This document shows, one piece after another, positions 1-10,836 of a stretch of DNA of 64,000 nt. The notes below the pieces were generated by a model. It had not been told where the DNA came from. It saw only the letters and a list, made by a program, of their open reading frames with translations, and searched no databases. Numbering within the stretch: the first letter of the stretch is position 1; each line of letters starts with the position of its first letter. A program made the position numbers and the translations under genes. Source of the DNA: Deroplatys truncata (Eukaryota; Arthropoda; Insecta; Mantodea; Mantidae); contig CM060990.1 in the NCBI GenBank assembly GCA_030765065.1, positions 499,338,190 through 499,402,189 of the forward strand, written 5' to 3'.

Positions 1-83
1 CTCTAAATAAACCATCTATATGCAACCATTTTATAGTTATATAAATAACATTCAACAACCACCAAAAAGCTTAAAGTGAGTCA

Positions 84-263
84 ATGTCTTGGAAACTAGT
101 TGTAGAAGAGGTAGAATATGACATCCGTGCTACGGACAAGAACACGTGCATTTGTTTACACTGCAACTCAACTCTCGCTGATCAAGGTATAGTGAATGTG
201 AAGAGACACTGCCTCCCGACCCTGTCTCTCCCTCTAGCTTACATGGATGCTATGATAACGTGA
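84..263 (+). pseudogene. BED-like zinc-finger fragment (hAT-type)
   Basis: A 59-codon open frame starting at the ATG at 84 contains a CxxC pair (CLHC) followed by a short loop and VNVKRHC. This resembles the degenerate BED fingers at the N-terminus of hAT-derived proteins of the GTF2IRD2/EPM2AIP1 kind, which bind DNA. The second His of the finger is not seen and the frame ends early. It lies on the same strand about 350 bases before a hAT remnant and could be its N-terminal exon, but I cannot show a link. It could also be chance. Confidence 0.3.
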
Positions 264-599
264 CGTGAAACATTTTTTCTGCTTGCGATTTTAAACCTGT
301 AAGTGCTGGTATGGCCTCAACAGATAAGAATCCTTTCACATCCTTCCCAATTGTAAATCATGCTTGCTTAGGGGCCAGCGGGAGGGATATACCAACATCA
401 CACTCAAGTGTCATGCTTTCGTTATTGTTACAATGGCTTGTGGATGTTATCGTTTGGGTTTGCGAAATGAATCCAATTAATGACATAGTTTGTAATATAT
501 TTGAAACACCGTTCCCCAGGTGGAAAGATGAGGATAACAAAGGAATGTTAACAGTTGGAAGCCCTACCATGTCATTAAATCTTTGTATAAAAAAGGAAA
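264..599. other. Unassigned, open frame without known domain
   Basis: A plus-strand open frame from 311 runs through this stretch into the hAT remnant. Its first 85 codons match no family I recognise. No promoter, RNA gene or repeat was seen. Confidence 0.4.
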
Positions 600-2354
600 A
601 GCATGGTAAATGTTATAATGTTAATATTAAAACTTCTTGGTTTGCCGAATTTCCGTGGTTGTATAGTAGCTCCAATTAAGAAAGTCTATTTTGTTGACTC
701 TATTTACCTTTTAATAATCGTAATGTCTGGAATAAGGAAGGATTTTCGATTTTAAGAACATTACGCGAGCTCTAAATAAGCATAAAAATTCCGCTCAATA
801 CCTAAAATGGAAACTACAGTTGAACACTTGTTTAAAGAATAGAAATACAGTTTCTGACGTCCTACAGGAAATACAAGGCTATTTATAGTTCAATTCAATG
901 AAAATGTTAGTATGAAGACACTGTTTTTTCAGCTGTTTATAGATGCTGTGCTGTGTTCAGGTAAGAAAGAACTTGGATTTAGGGCGCACGATACAAGTGT
1001 AAGTCCACTAAGTCGTGAAAATTTCAAGAAACTGCTTGCTTTATTAATATTGAGGAATTCATTGAAAATTCAAAATCACTAATTAAAATTAATGGTGGGG
1101 CTCAAAGACAATTCAAAATTAAGTCATCAACTGCATATCTGAATAGATCATGTAAAGATGAAATTCAAAACAGTAACTTGTTTGCTATTGAAGCTGATGA
1201 AAGCACAGATATGTCAAACATCACAGTATTCTATCATAATAAGTTGTGTGAATTTCGAAAGAAATGTTTTTGAGTGTTTTCTAGGGTTCTATGATGTTAC
1301 TGCTGATAAAACATCTCAGGCTTTGTTTAATCTTCTGGATGAGATTTTTTCGGAGTTTTCATACGAGAACAAATTAATGGCTTAATCTTATTATGGGGCA
1401 AGTGTAATGCCAGACCAGTTAAATGGTCTTCAGCAGAAAATTAAAGACAAAGCACCTCAATATGTTTTTGTGCATTGCTTAGCTCATCGGCTAAACTTGA
1501 TGCTTAAACAAAGTTTAGATTGCACTTCTAAATGTCGCATATTTTTTGTAAGTATTCAGTGGGATTCCTTCATTTTTCCACCATTCATAAAAAAAGAACA
1601 CAGTACTACTAAACAAAAATAAATTAATTTTCAGCTAGATTTATTCCAACCTTAGCAGAAACTCGGTGGTGTTCTAACTCAAAACTACTCACTGTAACTG
1701 CAGAAGATCGGAAAAAATTGAAACAAGTGTTTAAGAATATTATGAATGACAATGAATCTGATAAAAGAGCAGTTCAGGCTCAGTAAGGGATTTTTGAACG
1801 AAATTAATAGTTTAGAAATTTACTCTTCTAATTGTAGTGTTCAACGATATTTTTCTTTGACAAACATTCTTTTTGAAGTTTTGCAAAAGACATCACTGGA
1901 CATTGCTTATTGCATTTCAATTGAAGATTACGCTAAAGATTTTCCTTCTTAAGTTCCTGAAAATTTACAATGGTGTTATTCAAAGATATATCAAATAATT
2001 GATCATTTAAAGAATGAACTACGTATTTTGTATGCTGATGAGGTGCACAGGTCAGTTACTACAGTGGAGTATTTTAAATTGTGCCAGGAAAATAAGAATG
2101 TATTTGAGGAATCATGCAAGTTATTTGCTTTAGTTTTAACAATTCCATCCATAAGTGCATCAGTGGAAAGAAGTTTTTCGTGTTTGAAAACAATTAAATC
2201 TGTCACTAAAAATACTACATCACAAGGCAGACTCACATCATTAGCGAACATCTCTATCCAGAAGGAGCTTTTGTGTAAAATTATAAGGAATGGGCCATTT
2301 TATGAGTACAACACGGGTAGGTTTGCTGCTCTCAAAGACCGAGGATTGACTTAA
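600..2354 (+). pseudogene. hAT transposase remnant, ZMYM1-like
   Basis: Broken transposase of the hAT superfamily, the group that includes ZMYM1-like domesticated genes. Pieces appear in the expected order. A TTF-type start (TSWFAEFPWLY) lies at about 630-670. GFRAHDTSVSPLSREN follows at about 980. The catalytic-core segments EADESTDM near 1190 and VHCLAHRLNLML near 1470 come next. The C-terminal dimerisation segment TIPSISASVERSFSCLK lies near 2140-2200. Frame changes and stops separate every piece, so no protein can be made. The family is normally 600-800 residues, and this span fits that length with little internal loss. No terminal inverted repeats were identified. Confidence 0.8.
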
Positions 2355-2462
2355 TATACAAGAAATAAAATAGGTGAGTCTGGATGATAATTATTATTTA
2401 GCTAAATTATTATGCTTAAGTGTGACTATCATTGTTTATTAAAGTCTGCAGCCCTTTATCGG

Positions 2463-2693
2463 TCGTCCTCCGTGGTCTACGCGTACCATGCTAGCCTTTA
2501 GTTTCCGAGGTCGCGGGTTCAAAACCGGCGGAGGGCGATGGATGTTTTCGGGTGTAAAAATCCTTAGCATTGCTTCCTTAGGAAGGGAAGTAAAGCCGGT
2601 TGTCCCGTGTTGTAGATCTGCGGAATTTAAAAGAACCTTAAGCCTGATAAAGAGGCCTCTGAGCAAAATCTCCGGTCTTTCACGCCCAATATA
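2463..2693 (+). repeat. SINE-1 copy a, 5' part
   Basis: tRNA-derived SINE. The head carries a Pol III B-box-like GGTCGCGGGTTCAAAACC near 2510, with an A-box-like stretch upstream. The body is shared with copies at 25421-25716, 35797-36008 and 56962-57239, and a 3' tail remains at 52622-52662. This copy stops in the middle of a shared CCCAATATAGAATGGG motif because mariner MLE-1 sits in it. The rest resumes at 4011. Confidence 0.85.
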
Positions 2694-4010
2694 CGAGGAC
2701 TATTTTTTTTCAACCTCCGATGGATCATAATTAAAAGAGAAGAGTACATAGCCAAATAAATTTATTACCAAATGTTAGGCACAAATGGATTTACTTTTCA
2801 ACGTAATCGCCATTAAGGTTGAGGCATTTGTCATACCTGTGGACAAGCTTTTCGATCCCCTCTGCACAGTATGTTGACGCCAGTGAGTTAAGATAGGTAC
2901 GGATGTTGGCTTGAAGGACTTCATCATTCTCGAACTTCCGCCCTCCCAGCCACTTTTTCAGTCCAGGGTGCAAATCACTCGGCGCCAAATCACGGCTGTA
3001 CGGCGGGTGGTCGAAAACGTTCCATCGAAATTCCTGAAGCATTTGTTAGGTGACATGAGCACTGTGAGGGCGGGCATTGTCATGAATCAAGACAACCCCA
3101 GACGTCAGCTTGCCTCTTCGTTTGTTCTGTATGGTTCTCCGCAGTCGTCGTAATGTCTCGCAATAAACAGTTGCATTGATCATAGAACCCCGTTCAGAAA
3201 CTCCCCAGCAACACACCTTCTTGATCCCATAAGACTGTAGCCATCATCTTCTTGTCGTTGAAGGTTTGCTTAAACTTTTTGGGTTTGGTGAGTGTGTGTA
3301 CACCCATTGACGAGATTGTTCTTTTGTTTCAGGGGTTGCATAATGAACCCAAGTCTCATCGCCAGTCACAACTTTCATTAACAAATCGCCACCTCGAGCC
3401 TCATAACGGGTGAGAGACGTCAACGCTCTGCCATCCGGCGACTTTTGTGGTCCTCAGACAACATCTTCGGAACCGATCGAGCACACAATTTCCTATAGTG
3501 CAGGTGCTCTGTTACGATCTTGTAAACAGATGATCTTGAAAGTGCAGGAAATTTCTCACTCAACACACTTACGGTAAACCTTCGGTCGTTCGGAACTTTT
3601 TGGTCAATTTACTGAACAATATCATCTGTAGCGACAGACTTACGTCCTTGACCTCCTTCATCGTGAACATAGGTCCGGCCTTCGTTAAACTTCTTGCACC
3701 ATTCACGCACAACACCATCACTCATACAGTTCGGACCGTATACCCGACACATTCGTCGGTGAATATCAGCTGCACTATTCCCTTCTGCTTGAAGGAACTG
3801 AATCACACTACGCAACTCAATTTGGCGGGAGAATCAATCGTAGCGGCCATGTTTCCGTGCCAAAAATTAGGCTCACAATGGCATGGTGAAGTTGGCTGTG
3901 GCTGAGGGTAGAGTGAGGGACATGCGCAGTCGCCCTCCACGCACAAACAGTTTCCACCGCTCGTGTGGTTGCGCTCCTGCGTGATCGGAGGTTGAAAAAA
4001 ATAGCCCTTG
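2694..4010. mobile_element. Mariner element MLE-1, complete, 1317 bp
   Basis: The ends are near-perfect inverted repeats of about 28 bp. The left end reads CGAGGACTATTTTTTTTCAA. The right end, read inward, starts CAAGGGCTATTTTTTTCAAC. A TA duplication flanks it (2692-2693 and 4011-4012). The TA can be placed exactly because the element interrupts SINE-1, whose intact sequence is known from other copies. Length and organisation fit a canonical mariner with the transposase on the minus strand. Confidence 0.93.
2791..3850 (-). pseudogene. Mariner transposase (DD34D type), disrupted
   Basis: Cut-and-paste transposase covering the usual span of about 350 codons. The ATG at 3850 opens MAATIDSPAK. 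The N-terminal helix-turn-helix region follows (QFLQAEGNSAADIHRRM, then MSDGVVREWCKKF). The first catalytic Asp lies in TGDETWVHY near 3350, the second in IHDNARPH near 3080, and the third in YSRDLAPSD near 3000. It ends GDYVEK just inside the left terminal repeat. Several frameshifts separate these pieces. YSPDLAPSD, the usual third motif, has Pro replaced by Arg. The three catalytic Asp codons survive, so decay looks moderate. Confidence 0.9.
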
Positions 4011-4071
4011 TAGAATGGGACACTAAGGACCAAAGCAGTTAAAGAACATCCATAAACTCAATTTAAATTTT
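4011..4071 (+). repeat. SINE-1 copy a, 3' part
   Basis: Continuation of the SINE interrupted by MLE-1. It shows the family tail TAGAATGGGAC, then GTTAAAGAACATCC and a TCAATTTAAATTTT end. Confidence 0.85.
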
Positions 4072-4112
4072 AGTCTTCACCTACTATTTAAGGTAGGGGC
4101 CGTCACTAAGAC

Positions 4113-4553
4113 AGACTTAACTTTTATTCAAGAGCCACATCAATTCGATAATAATTTAATAAACCAATTTAAATACCATCAAAGCACCAATTTATCAAAT
4201 CGGGAAACGGAAAATACAGGGCGGCAATAGTTATATTCAAAACACCGATTGATTTATTTAGTATAAGTCAAGTTTCTGATGCAGATACAACAGTTATAGA
4301 AATTAGTTTTGAGTCCTTCAGCCTTATCACAACAAGTATGTACCTTGAACAGTAAAGGAAACGCCGAATCAGACTTAGTTAAACTAAGAAGTATTCTAAA
4401 CTATGGTAAAGGAAAGGGTGTTTTAATATATGTATATGGACAGCAATTCCAGGTCCAGACTTTGGCACGTTGAGATAACAAACAGAAGAGTAGGACTACT
4501 TTTGGAATTCTTAATAGGTAATCAAATTATATATACCAACGTTCAAGACCATA
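4113..4553 (+). pseudogene. R1-clade LINE endonuclease fragment
   Basis: Pieces of an apurinic-type (EEP) LINE endonuclease in three frames: TFIQEPHQFDNN near 4120, ISFESFSLITTSMYLE near 4305-4350, and MDSNSRSRLWHVEITNRR near 4437. The first matches the invariant Gln-Glu-Pro of R1-like endonucleases. The last matches the D-x-N-A-R-S-x-L-W block. No RT domain follows, so this is an isolated N-terminal ORF2 piece. It may belong to the same R1-like family as the RNase H halves at 8866 and 18453, but that is inference. Confidence 0.65.
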
Positions 4554-5112
4554 AATGGGTATAGTAAGGTAGACCTGACACAAGGGGTGGGGACAGTGCG
4601 AGTAAAACCGATGAGTAGGTAATCCGGTTCTTCCGTTTCTGGCGCCTCTATACTTATTAAAACCGCGGCTGTGCCCAAACGAAGGGTTAATTAGTTGGCG
4701 CTGCCGAATCTAAGCGCTGGTTTTGAATACTTTTTGTTCGTTTCTTGTTTTCTAGTGCTTCGGTTTTACTACAAGCACCTACGTCACCGCATTCAGTATT
4801 ATGTTGTAAAGCGCTTCTGTGGAGTCTTCTTTAGATAAAAAAGCTCACGTAAATATGCAAAAGTATACCTATTTAATCAGTATTATTGTTGGAGTAAATA
4901 TCTTCGGTTTCTACTACTTAAAGAAGAATCTGTTATCACCGCAGTGAGCATTGTGTTTTATAGCATTCCTGTAGAGGCTTCTATGTATCACGCAAGTGCG
5001 AATGTAATTTATTATGAAAATCAGTATTTATTTCTCTGTAATTCCATGATTGCCAAACTATACATGCTTATAATAGCTTCGGCTTTGCAGAAGCTCACAA
5101 ATTGATTACGGC
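4554..5112. other. Unassigned DNA
   Basis: No coding signal recognised. Two stretches about 150 bases apart resemble each other imperfectly (from about 4780 and 4935, both starting CACCGCA). They may be an old tandem duplication. Confidence 0.35.
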
Positions 5113-5318
5113 AATGCCACGACAATCTGATGCATGACAATATGTTGCAAGGAGTCGTGGAGAAAGAAATGCCAGGTGTAACCTTTGTGGGAGAACATAT
5201 TCCAGGCGGAGGAACTTCAAAAGTGTGGCATCACATGAAACGCACGCACAAGGAACAGTTGGAAGCTTCAGTCGTGCAGGACCAAAGAAATTCGGTTACT
5301 GTGTGTGTCATGCGATAA
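5113..5318 (+). pseudogene. BED zinc-finger fragment
   Basis: Reading across one frameshift gives ARCNLCGRTYS followed by GGGTSKVWHHMKRTHKEQ. This is a C2-HxxxxH BED finger, the DNA-binding head of many hAT transposases. The rest of a hAT protein is not visible, since Gypsy gag sequence begins 200 bases downstream. The finger may be all that is left of a hAT, or part of another BED protein. Confidence 0.5.
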
Positions 5319-5525
5319 TCTGCCGTTGTGAATGTCATGCGATAGTCTGCTCTTTTATGATTTCTATTTACGTATGTATGTAGCTGATGTTTTGCTAAAT
5401 AAAACCTCATTTAAGGTTTTACAGTTTATGACAATTTATTTAGCAAAAAACTTATTAATGGAGAAGCTGCTTCGTCCAGAGAAATTAAAGTTAGTTCCTA
5501 CTGCGAATTCTTCTGAGTTGGAATG

Positions 5526-6245
5526 ATGCACTGGCATAACTCATTCAAAAATTTTATTTCTGCTGCGAAGCCAAATGAAGTTGGAAATTTTGACCAGTCA
5601 TCAATTACATCTCTCCTGTGGTGTGTGGATACATCAGGGAAGAAAGAATCTACGCAGATGCTATTCAAGTCCTGTAGCGTCTGTATGTGAAGCCGAAGAA
5701 TGAAGTTTACTCTGGGCACACACTGACTACCCGGAAGCAGCAAACCGGTGAGTCTGTTAACAATCATTTAGAGGCTTTGAAACTCCTGAGTAAGAACAGC
5801 TGTAATTTAAAAAGGTGACTGCAGAACAAAATCGAGATGATTGCATTCGGGATTCCTTTATATCGGGATTATCAAATTCATGCATACGACAAAGGCTTTT
5901 GGAGCTCAAAACGCTCTGTCTTGAAAATATTCTAAATGAAGCTGGGTCCCTGGAGTCTGCACAGTGTTACACTGAGTCCTACGATGTGCTTTATACTTCG
6001 GTTAATGCACTCCACGAGTCGCAGAACTCACATTCTACTTGTTCCACTGCGGTATCTAAAGATGAATTATATGTCAGAGAAAATGAGAGTGTTCTCAAGT
6101 CTGCCGCAATGTATATAAAAATGTTATTTCTGTAGTTAAAACTTGCACGATTGCATTACTTGCCCAGTCAAAAACATCACATGTAAAACATGCTCAAAGT
6201 GTGGACATTTTGCTTCAGTTTGCAAGTTAAAAATACAACGCAGAA
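5526..6245 (+). pseudogene. Gypsy-type LTR retrotransposon gag with CCHC knuckle
   Basis: Gag-like polyprotein of a Gypsy element of the kind with a capsid-like domain plus one zinc knuckle. Segments in order: MHWHNSFKNFISAAKP (about 5525), YVKPKNEVYSGHTLTTRKQQ (about 5680-5740), an open stretch at 5815-6135 with IRDSFISGLSNSCIRQRLLE, and CKTCSKCGHFASVC (about 6190-6230). The last is the CX2CX4HX4C knuckle that binds RNA. Three or more frame changes break it. No protease, RT or LTR follows, because mariner-like sequence on the other strand starts right after the knuckle. Confidence 0.78.
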
Positions 6246-6249
6246 AGTG

Positions 6250-6593
6250 ACTTCTGCCTCGAGTGGTGGCACGGAGAAGTTCTTCGCTGCTGAAAGACAC
6301 GCAGGCTGCTCGAATTCTTTCTTTCATATCTTGTCTAGTTGTAGGACACATCTGGTAGACAAGTCTTTAATTCTTCTCCATAGGAAGAAGTCATTTGGTG
6401 TTAAGTCAGGAGATCGGACCGGCCAACGTAATGGTCCTCCTTGTCCAATCCACCGTCCAGGAAATAACTGGTAAAGAACTTGCCGAGCCCTACGTGAAAA
6501 GTGAGCCAGACAGCCATCCTGTTGAAGCCACATCGGTAACCGTACAGTCAGAGGAACTGGTTTAAAATGTTGACGACGAAGTCTATTGTTCAC
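6250..6593 (-). pseudogene. Mariner-like transposase C-terminal half
   Basis: On the minus strand, MWLQQDGCLAHFSRRAR holds the second catalytic Asp, and PGRWIGQGGP then RSPDLTPNDFFLWRRIKD hold the third. This is the block typical of the insect lineage also seen at 52665-53640 and 60747-61640. The N-terminal half with the first Asp is missing upstream. Downstream the sequence runs into the Gypsy gag knuckle on the opposite strand, where any true C-terminus has been lost. A 5'- and 3'-clipped relic. Confidence 0.75.
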
Positions 6594-8865
6594 TTGTGAG
6601 TAAACATTAGAAGATAGAAAAAAAGCTTTGGTAAAAGTTTTTTCATTTTAAAAGTACTATACAAAGATACCTTAAATAACTCATGTTCCCATTTAAAATT
6701 TCAAAGTTGACCACGAGTACCCCTGCATCCGGTTTGTTCTGGAGAATGGAAATACCACTAATCGATTCTTTACATAGGTTTTGGTTATCAAATTGCTTTT
6801 AAACTGGTCGCAGGCAACGTTTCCCCAGTCGGCTACAAAGCGAACGGAAAGCTTTGAAGCCTGACCATAAACCCATCAGTAAACGATTAGTAGGGTCTTC
6901 CCATCCCTCAACTACAATGTGTGGTGCTTTCTTTAGCTCCACCAAAGCAAAGCGTTGTTGCAGTGTCATTTCTGTTGTTTCTTCGGTTTCAGTACGTTTT
7001 AGCAGCTGTGACATTTAAGCTTATGTCTTACTTCTTTAGAGAAGTTATATAGTGTTTTACTTAGTGCAGTTTTGTATGTTTAGCAGTGATTAATAGTTAT
7101 TAGCGTTTAATAGTTTAATTAAGATGTGGAGACCTTGGTAAACGAACCGAGTTGCTGACCCTCCGGCCGCACAAACAAATGACTCTGCCGAGTACCAGTA
7201 GTGCCAAGACCACGAAGAAAGAGGCTACAGAAACTTTGAATAAGCAAAGCCAGATTTTTGTGTGTAATGTTCACGAACATGTAGAAAGGAACCCTTTACG
7301 CGGAAAATGTATGCTATTGTTTTGAATTTCTCAAAAACAGCTAAAACGATTTTTAGTAAAATACCGCATGTTTAAGATATTTGTATAAAAAATAAAATTT
7401 GTATCTTGAATTTTATGTTCTGGGAATAACTTGTAAATTCTTTCTCGTTCTCAACTTTTTGTATAACTGGTACACCGTAAGAGATAGGCATAATCTTACT
7501 GTGCGTAAAATGCAATCTCAGTAAAGGATACATTTTAGTTCAAATTATGTTAATCATTTCCGGGAAAATCTTTGTTACTGGCTTGAATTTTGAAATACAT
7601 GTTGGAAGTCCGTATTTGTATTTTCTTCGTGGTCATGCTAAGAGCATGGATTCAAAGTCATCATCTGGTTTTTAAAAATCTGACTATAGCTTTGGCCTAT
7701 AAATCCTTATATTTACAATGAAATGTGCAATGAAATTTTATCTCGTTTAAGAAGAAGTAGATAGAAGAATAAGCTTTTGTAAAAGTAATTTGTAGAAGAG
7801 TGAATAGAGATAATCATGTGAATATAAGACATAAGATTTCTTTTTTATTTTCTTTCTTTTGCCTTCCGTATTTTTACTTATCCTGTATTTTATAATAAAG
7901 CTATTCATTTAAGTAAACAGAAGCTGTCATGCTTATAAATCTTACATCTTAAACAATACACAACCTCTTCTTATATTAGCTTTATATTAATAAAAACATT
8001 GTTGTGAAGCAAATTTATCATGTTTTCAAAGCTACGTAAAAAGCACTTATCTTCCAAGAGTGATACAAAGACCTGCGTTCGCTTTACGTTTTTCACCTGC
8101 TTCTTCTTCTTTTTTAATCTTACATATTTACTGTTTTTGTTTACATCTTCTGGAACTTGGTTTTTCTAACATTCTGTGGTTGCAGGACAAACAAAATAAA
8201 AATTACTTTCACCATAGCTCCACGCTCATAATAATTACAGTAAGCAAAACTGCAAACATGCAACCCTTATTTATAAAAATTAACTTTTAGGTTAAATAGC
8301 ATAATCAAAAATGAGGCCTTGTTTTGGGAGTAAGAGTTCTTTTCGCAATAAATTCATATTTATGTATTTTAATTATTTAATGATAGTCCAACAATGTATA
8401 GTTTATTCGGAACATGTTTCTAAGTTTCTCTCGGATATATTAACATGTATTTCCATTCTTGTAGCGTAGTATATTAGTTCAGGCCATCCTCAGTTATATT
8501 TTAAAGCGTTTGTAACATAAATGTAATCATTATGCGATGCATAGTTGTTTACTACATTTGTGTATAAAGCAAACAGACAAACTGCATGATTGTATTCTGT
8601 ACATATGGAAATCAGCTACAAAGTTTTGCTTTTAAATACTATTTTTAACTGTGGCAACAGCGCGCATGTGCACATGGATGTCACTAATATGTTTATGATG
8701 GTTGTGGTTAGGGAGGGTAGGGAACAAGTGTTTGGCTACTGCTCAAAGGCCGCCGCTTGGGGATCCTTAGACTGCGACGACCTTACGAACACATATCTTA
8801 TAGTTTAGAGAAAAATGGCTGATATGGGTGCTCTGGGACACCCGGTACAAAAGAGCTATAGATAC
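6594..8865. other. Unassigned AT-rich DNA
   Basis: No gene recognised in 2.3 kb. A minus-strand open frame at 6799-7014 and plus-strand frames at 8060-8290 and 8590-8808 match no family I know. A plus-strand frame at about 7145-7320 (starting near TLGKRTELLTLRPHKQM) has a transposase-like flavour but no diagnostic motif. The stretch 7260-8580 is very AT-rich with no structure seen. Confidence 0.4.
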
Positions 8866-9268
8866 TACCCGCTTTCTCATATGGAATTCCAACCTGGATT
8901 GAAGAATCAGAAAGATACTACAATGACATTAAAATACGAAGGGAATAAACACTTGTCAATTTAAAAATAGCCAAAGCATATCGTACAGCATCCCATGAAG
9001 CATTTTGCATAATAATAGGACTAATGGCAATAACAATACAACTTACAAAAAAAATTACTACATCACCATCCGAGACAAAAAGTAACAGAGCTTAAACATT
9101 AATGGAGAAGAACTGAAAATAGAAAAAGAAATACCTAGTAATAAATGGTTACATACAGCAAAATAATCACTTATAGAAGATAAAATGGACACTAAGAAAT
9201 AGCATGCCAACACATATGGGAGCGAAATTTAAACATCAGTAGGATCAGGGATAATATGTATTCATGAT
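8866..9268 (+). pseudogene. R1-clade LINE ORF2: end of RT region and start of RNase H (part 1)
   Basis: The translation shows SYGIPTWIEESERY, then LKIAKAYRTASHEAFCIIIG. This is the strongly conserved AYRT-S-EA block after the RT domain of R1-like LINEs. SVGSGIICIHD near 9235-9265 follows, which is the opening strand of the LINE RNase H domain. The domain breaks off at about 9268. Its continuation, with the Glu of helix A, begins at 18453 after a 9.2-kb insertion. Stops are present in both halves. The LINE's RT core and 5' part are not seen upstream of 8866. Confidence 0.75.
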
Positions 9269-9449
9269 ATGCAAATGGGTATCCAAGATGGCGGCAAGTG
9301 GAATGGTGACGCGAAGAATTAAACTATATTCACCAAGATAAAACAAATAAGGTGGGAAAAGTCAGTGGTAGTTTAATTTTAGGGATGAAGTGAATCAGGG
9401 AAATGAAGAGAGCAGTATGCGAAATACTGGTGCAGAAAAATGTCAACTA

Positions 9450-10478
9450 CATAAGAACATCGTGGTGTGCACATCCGTGAATCGAGAAGCTGAAGTTACA
9501 GCATCACTACAAACTATTGTAGGCCTGCTAAATAAAGACCTAAAACGGGCATAGGATGAAATCCGAGTATTAAAAGCTGAAAATGGAGATATGAGAAAAC
9601 AAATGCAGAATGTAGCAGGTAAACAAACTTACGCTATGGTAGCAGCGGCTAACCTATCCGAAGCTAAGAAAGGCTGGCAAATACCGCGTCGAACGGCAAA
9701 ATTTACACAGGAGGATGTCTATAATGTTGGAATCGAAACCAGAAACTTGTGTCTCTCTGAGGACAACAGTGAACAGGAAGATCAAGCAGAACCGGAGCAG
9801 AGAGAAGAATTTTCGGCAAAGTCGAGGTGCCTTCAAGAACAAACGAAAAAAGACGGACATTGAAAATCCTTGCTGATAGCCATATTAAGGATGTAAGCAG
9901 TATTCTAACTGACCTACAACCAGATCCTAGGGTAAAGGGTTTGGTGCTGCCAGCTGCACCGATAGAAGTGTTAAGGACTTATGAAACTGAATGTGCAAAC
10001 CTAATTTCCAACGGCTATGTGGTCATTCTGGGCGGAACAAACGATGTAGCAAGAAATGATAGCACTAAAGTCTAAAGAAATCTAGCAAAGTGTTTAGTGA
10101 ATCTCAATCATACTAATTTAGTAATGACAAATATACAAAATCGGTATGACCTAGACAAAAACTCCGTGGTAAATAAGGAAGTGAAAAAGTGTAATCTAAT
10201 CATAAACAAGATTGTATAAGTGTTTTCAAAAGGTAAAAATAGTGGATATAAGTGAGTTGGATAGGGAATTTCATACTAATCATGGTTTGCATTTAAACAG
10301 AAGAGGTAAGTACAAACTGGTAGAGAAAATGATAAATGTAATATACAGTAGGGGCCAAAATCAGGTGACTCCTCTTGGGTTTGTGCCTATGAACGATAAG
10401 AAGAATGACTCAATAGAACATTTCAATGTTTCTGAAGAAATTCTCAAAGATAATCGTATGATAGCACCATTTTTTTAG
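9450..10478 (+). pseudogene. LINE-A ORF1 with SGNH/GDSL esterase-like domain
   Basis: The N-terminal part near 9550-9640 looks coiled-coil-prone (EIRVLKAENGDMRKQMQN). A charged linker follows. A domain read across frameshifts shows ILADSHIKDVSSIL (block I, nucleophile Ser) near 9865, VILGGTNDVARND (block III) near 10020, and FHTNHGLHLNRRGK (block V, catalytic His) near 10270-10300. These are the SGNH-hydrolase signatures found in ORF1 proteins of CR1/L2-type LINEs. There they are thought to help membrane or nucleic-acid handling rather than metabolism. There are at least two frameshifts and an in-frame stop at 10073. No CCHC knuckle was seen. Confidence 0.75.
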
Positions 10479-10836
10479 GTTAACTGAACTATGTGCAAAT
10501 AATGTAAGACAATATGACAGGGACAAGGTTAAGTTAGGTTCTTCCAAACCATGTAATAGTTTTGATACTAAAATAGGATACATCAATGTTCATGGCATTC
10601 AGAATAAGCTCTTTCCAATTAATGAATTTGCAACAGAAAATTACTTTGCCTTTCTTTGTCTATGTGAACACTGGTGCCAAGATTGTGAGATATGGTTTAG
10701 CAAGCTAGAGGACTATAAGTTGGTAGGTGGTTATAACAGACAATATCATATACATAGGGGAGTGGCTTTATATGCTAGTAAATATTTCATGTCCCATTGT
10801 AGTATACTTCAACTAGAATCCTTTTGTGTTGAACTA

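Noticed and set aside
2439-2730. Open frames of 75-80 codons over SINE-1 (also at 56941-57150 and 35789-35998)
   Set aside because: The same frames recur in each SINE-1 copy and reflect the non-coding repeat body.
6136-6250. Antisense HFEHVL that looks like a mariner C-terminus
   Set aside because: It is the reverse strand of the Gypsy gag zinc knuckle (CGHFASVC), which fits its family far better. The likeness is coincidental.
7145-7320. Open frame suggestive of a DDE transposon N-terminus
   Set aside because: No diagnostic residues. The resemblance rests on basic and polar composition only.
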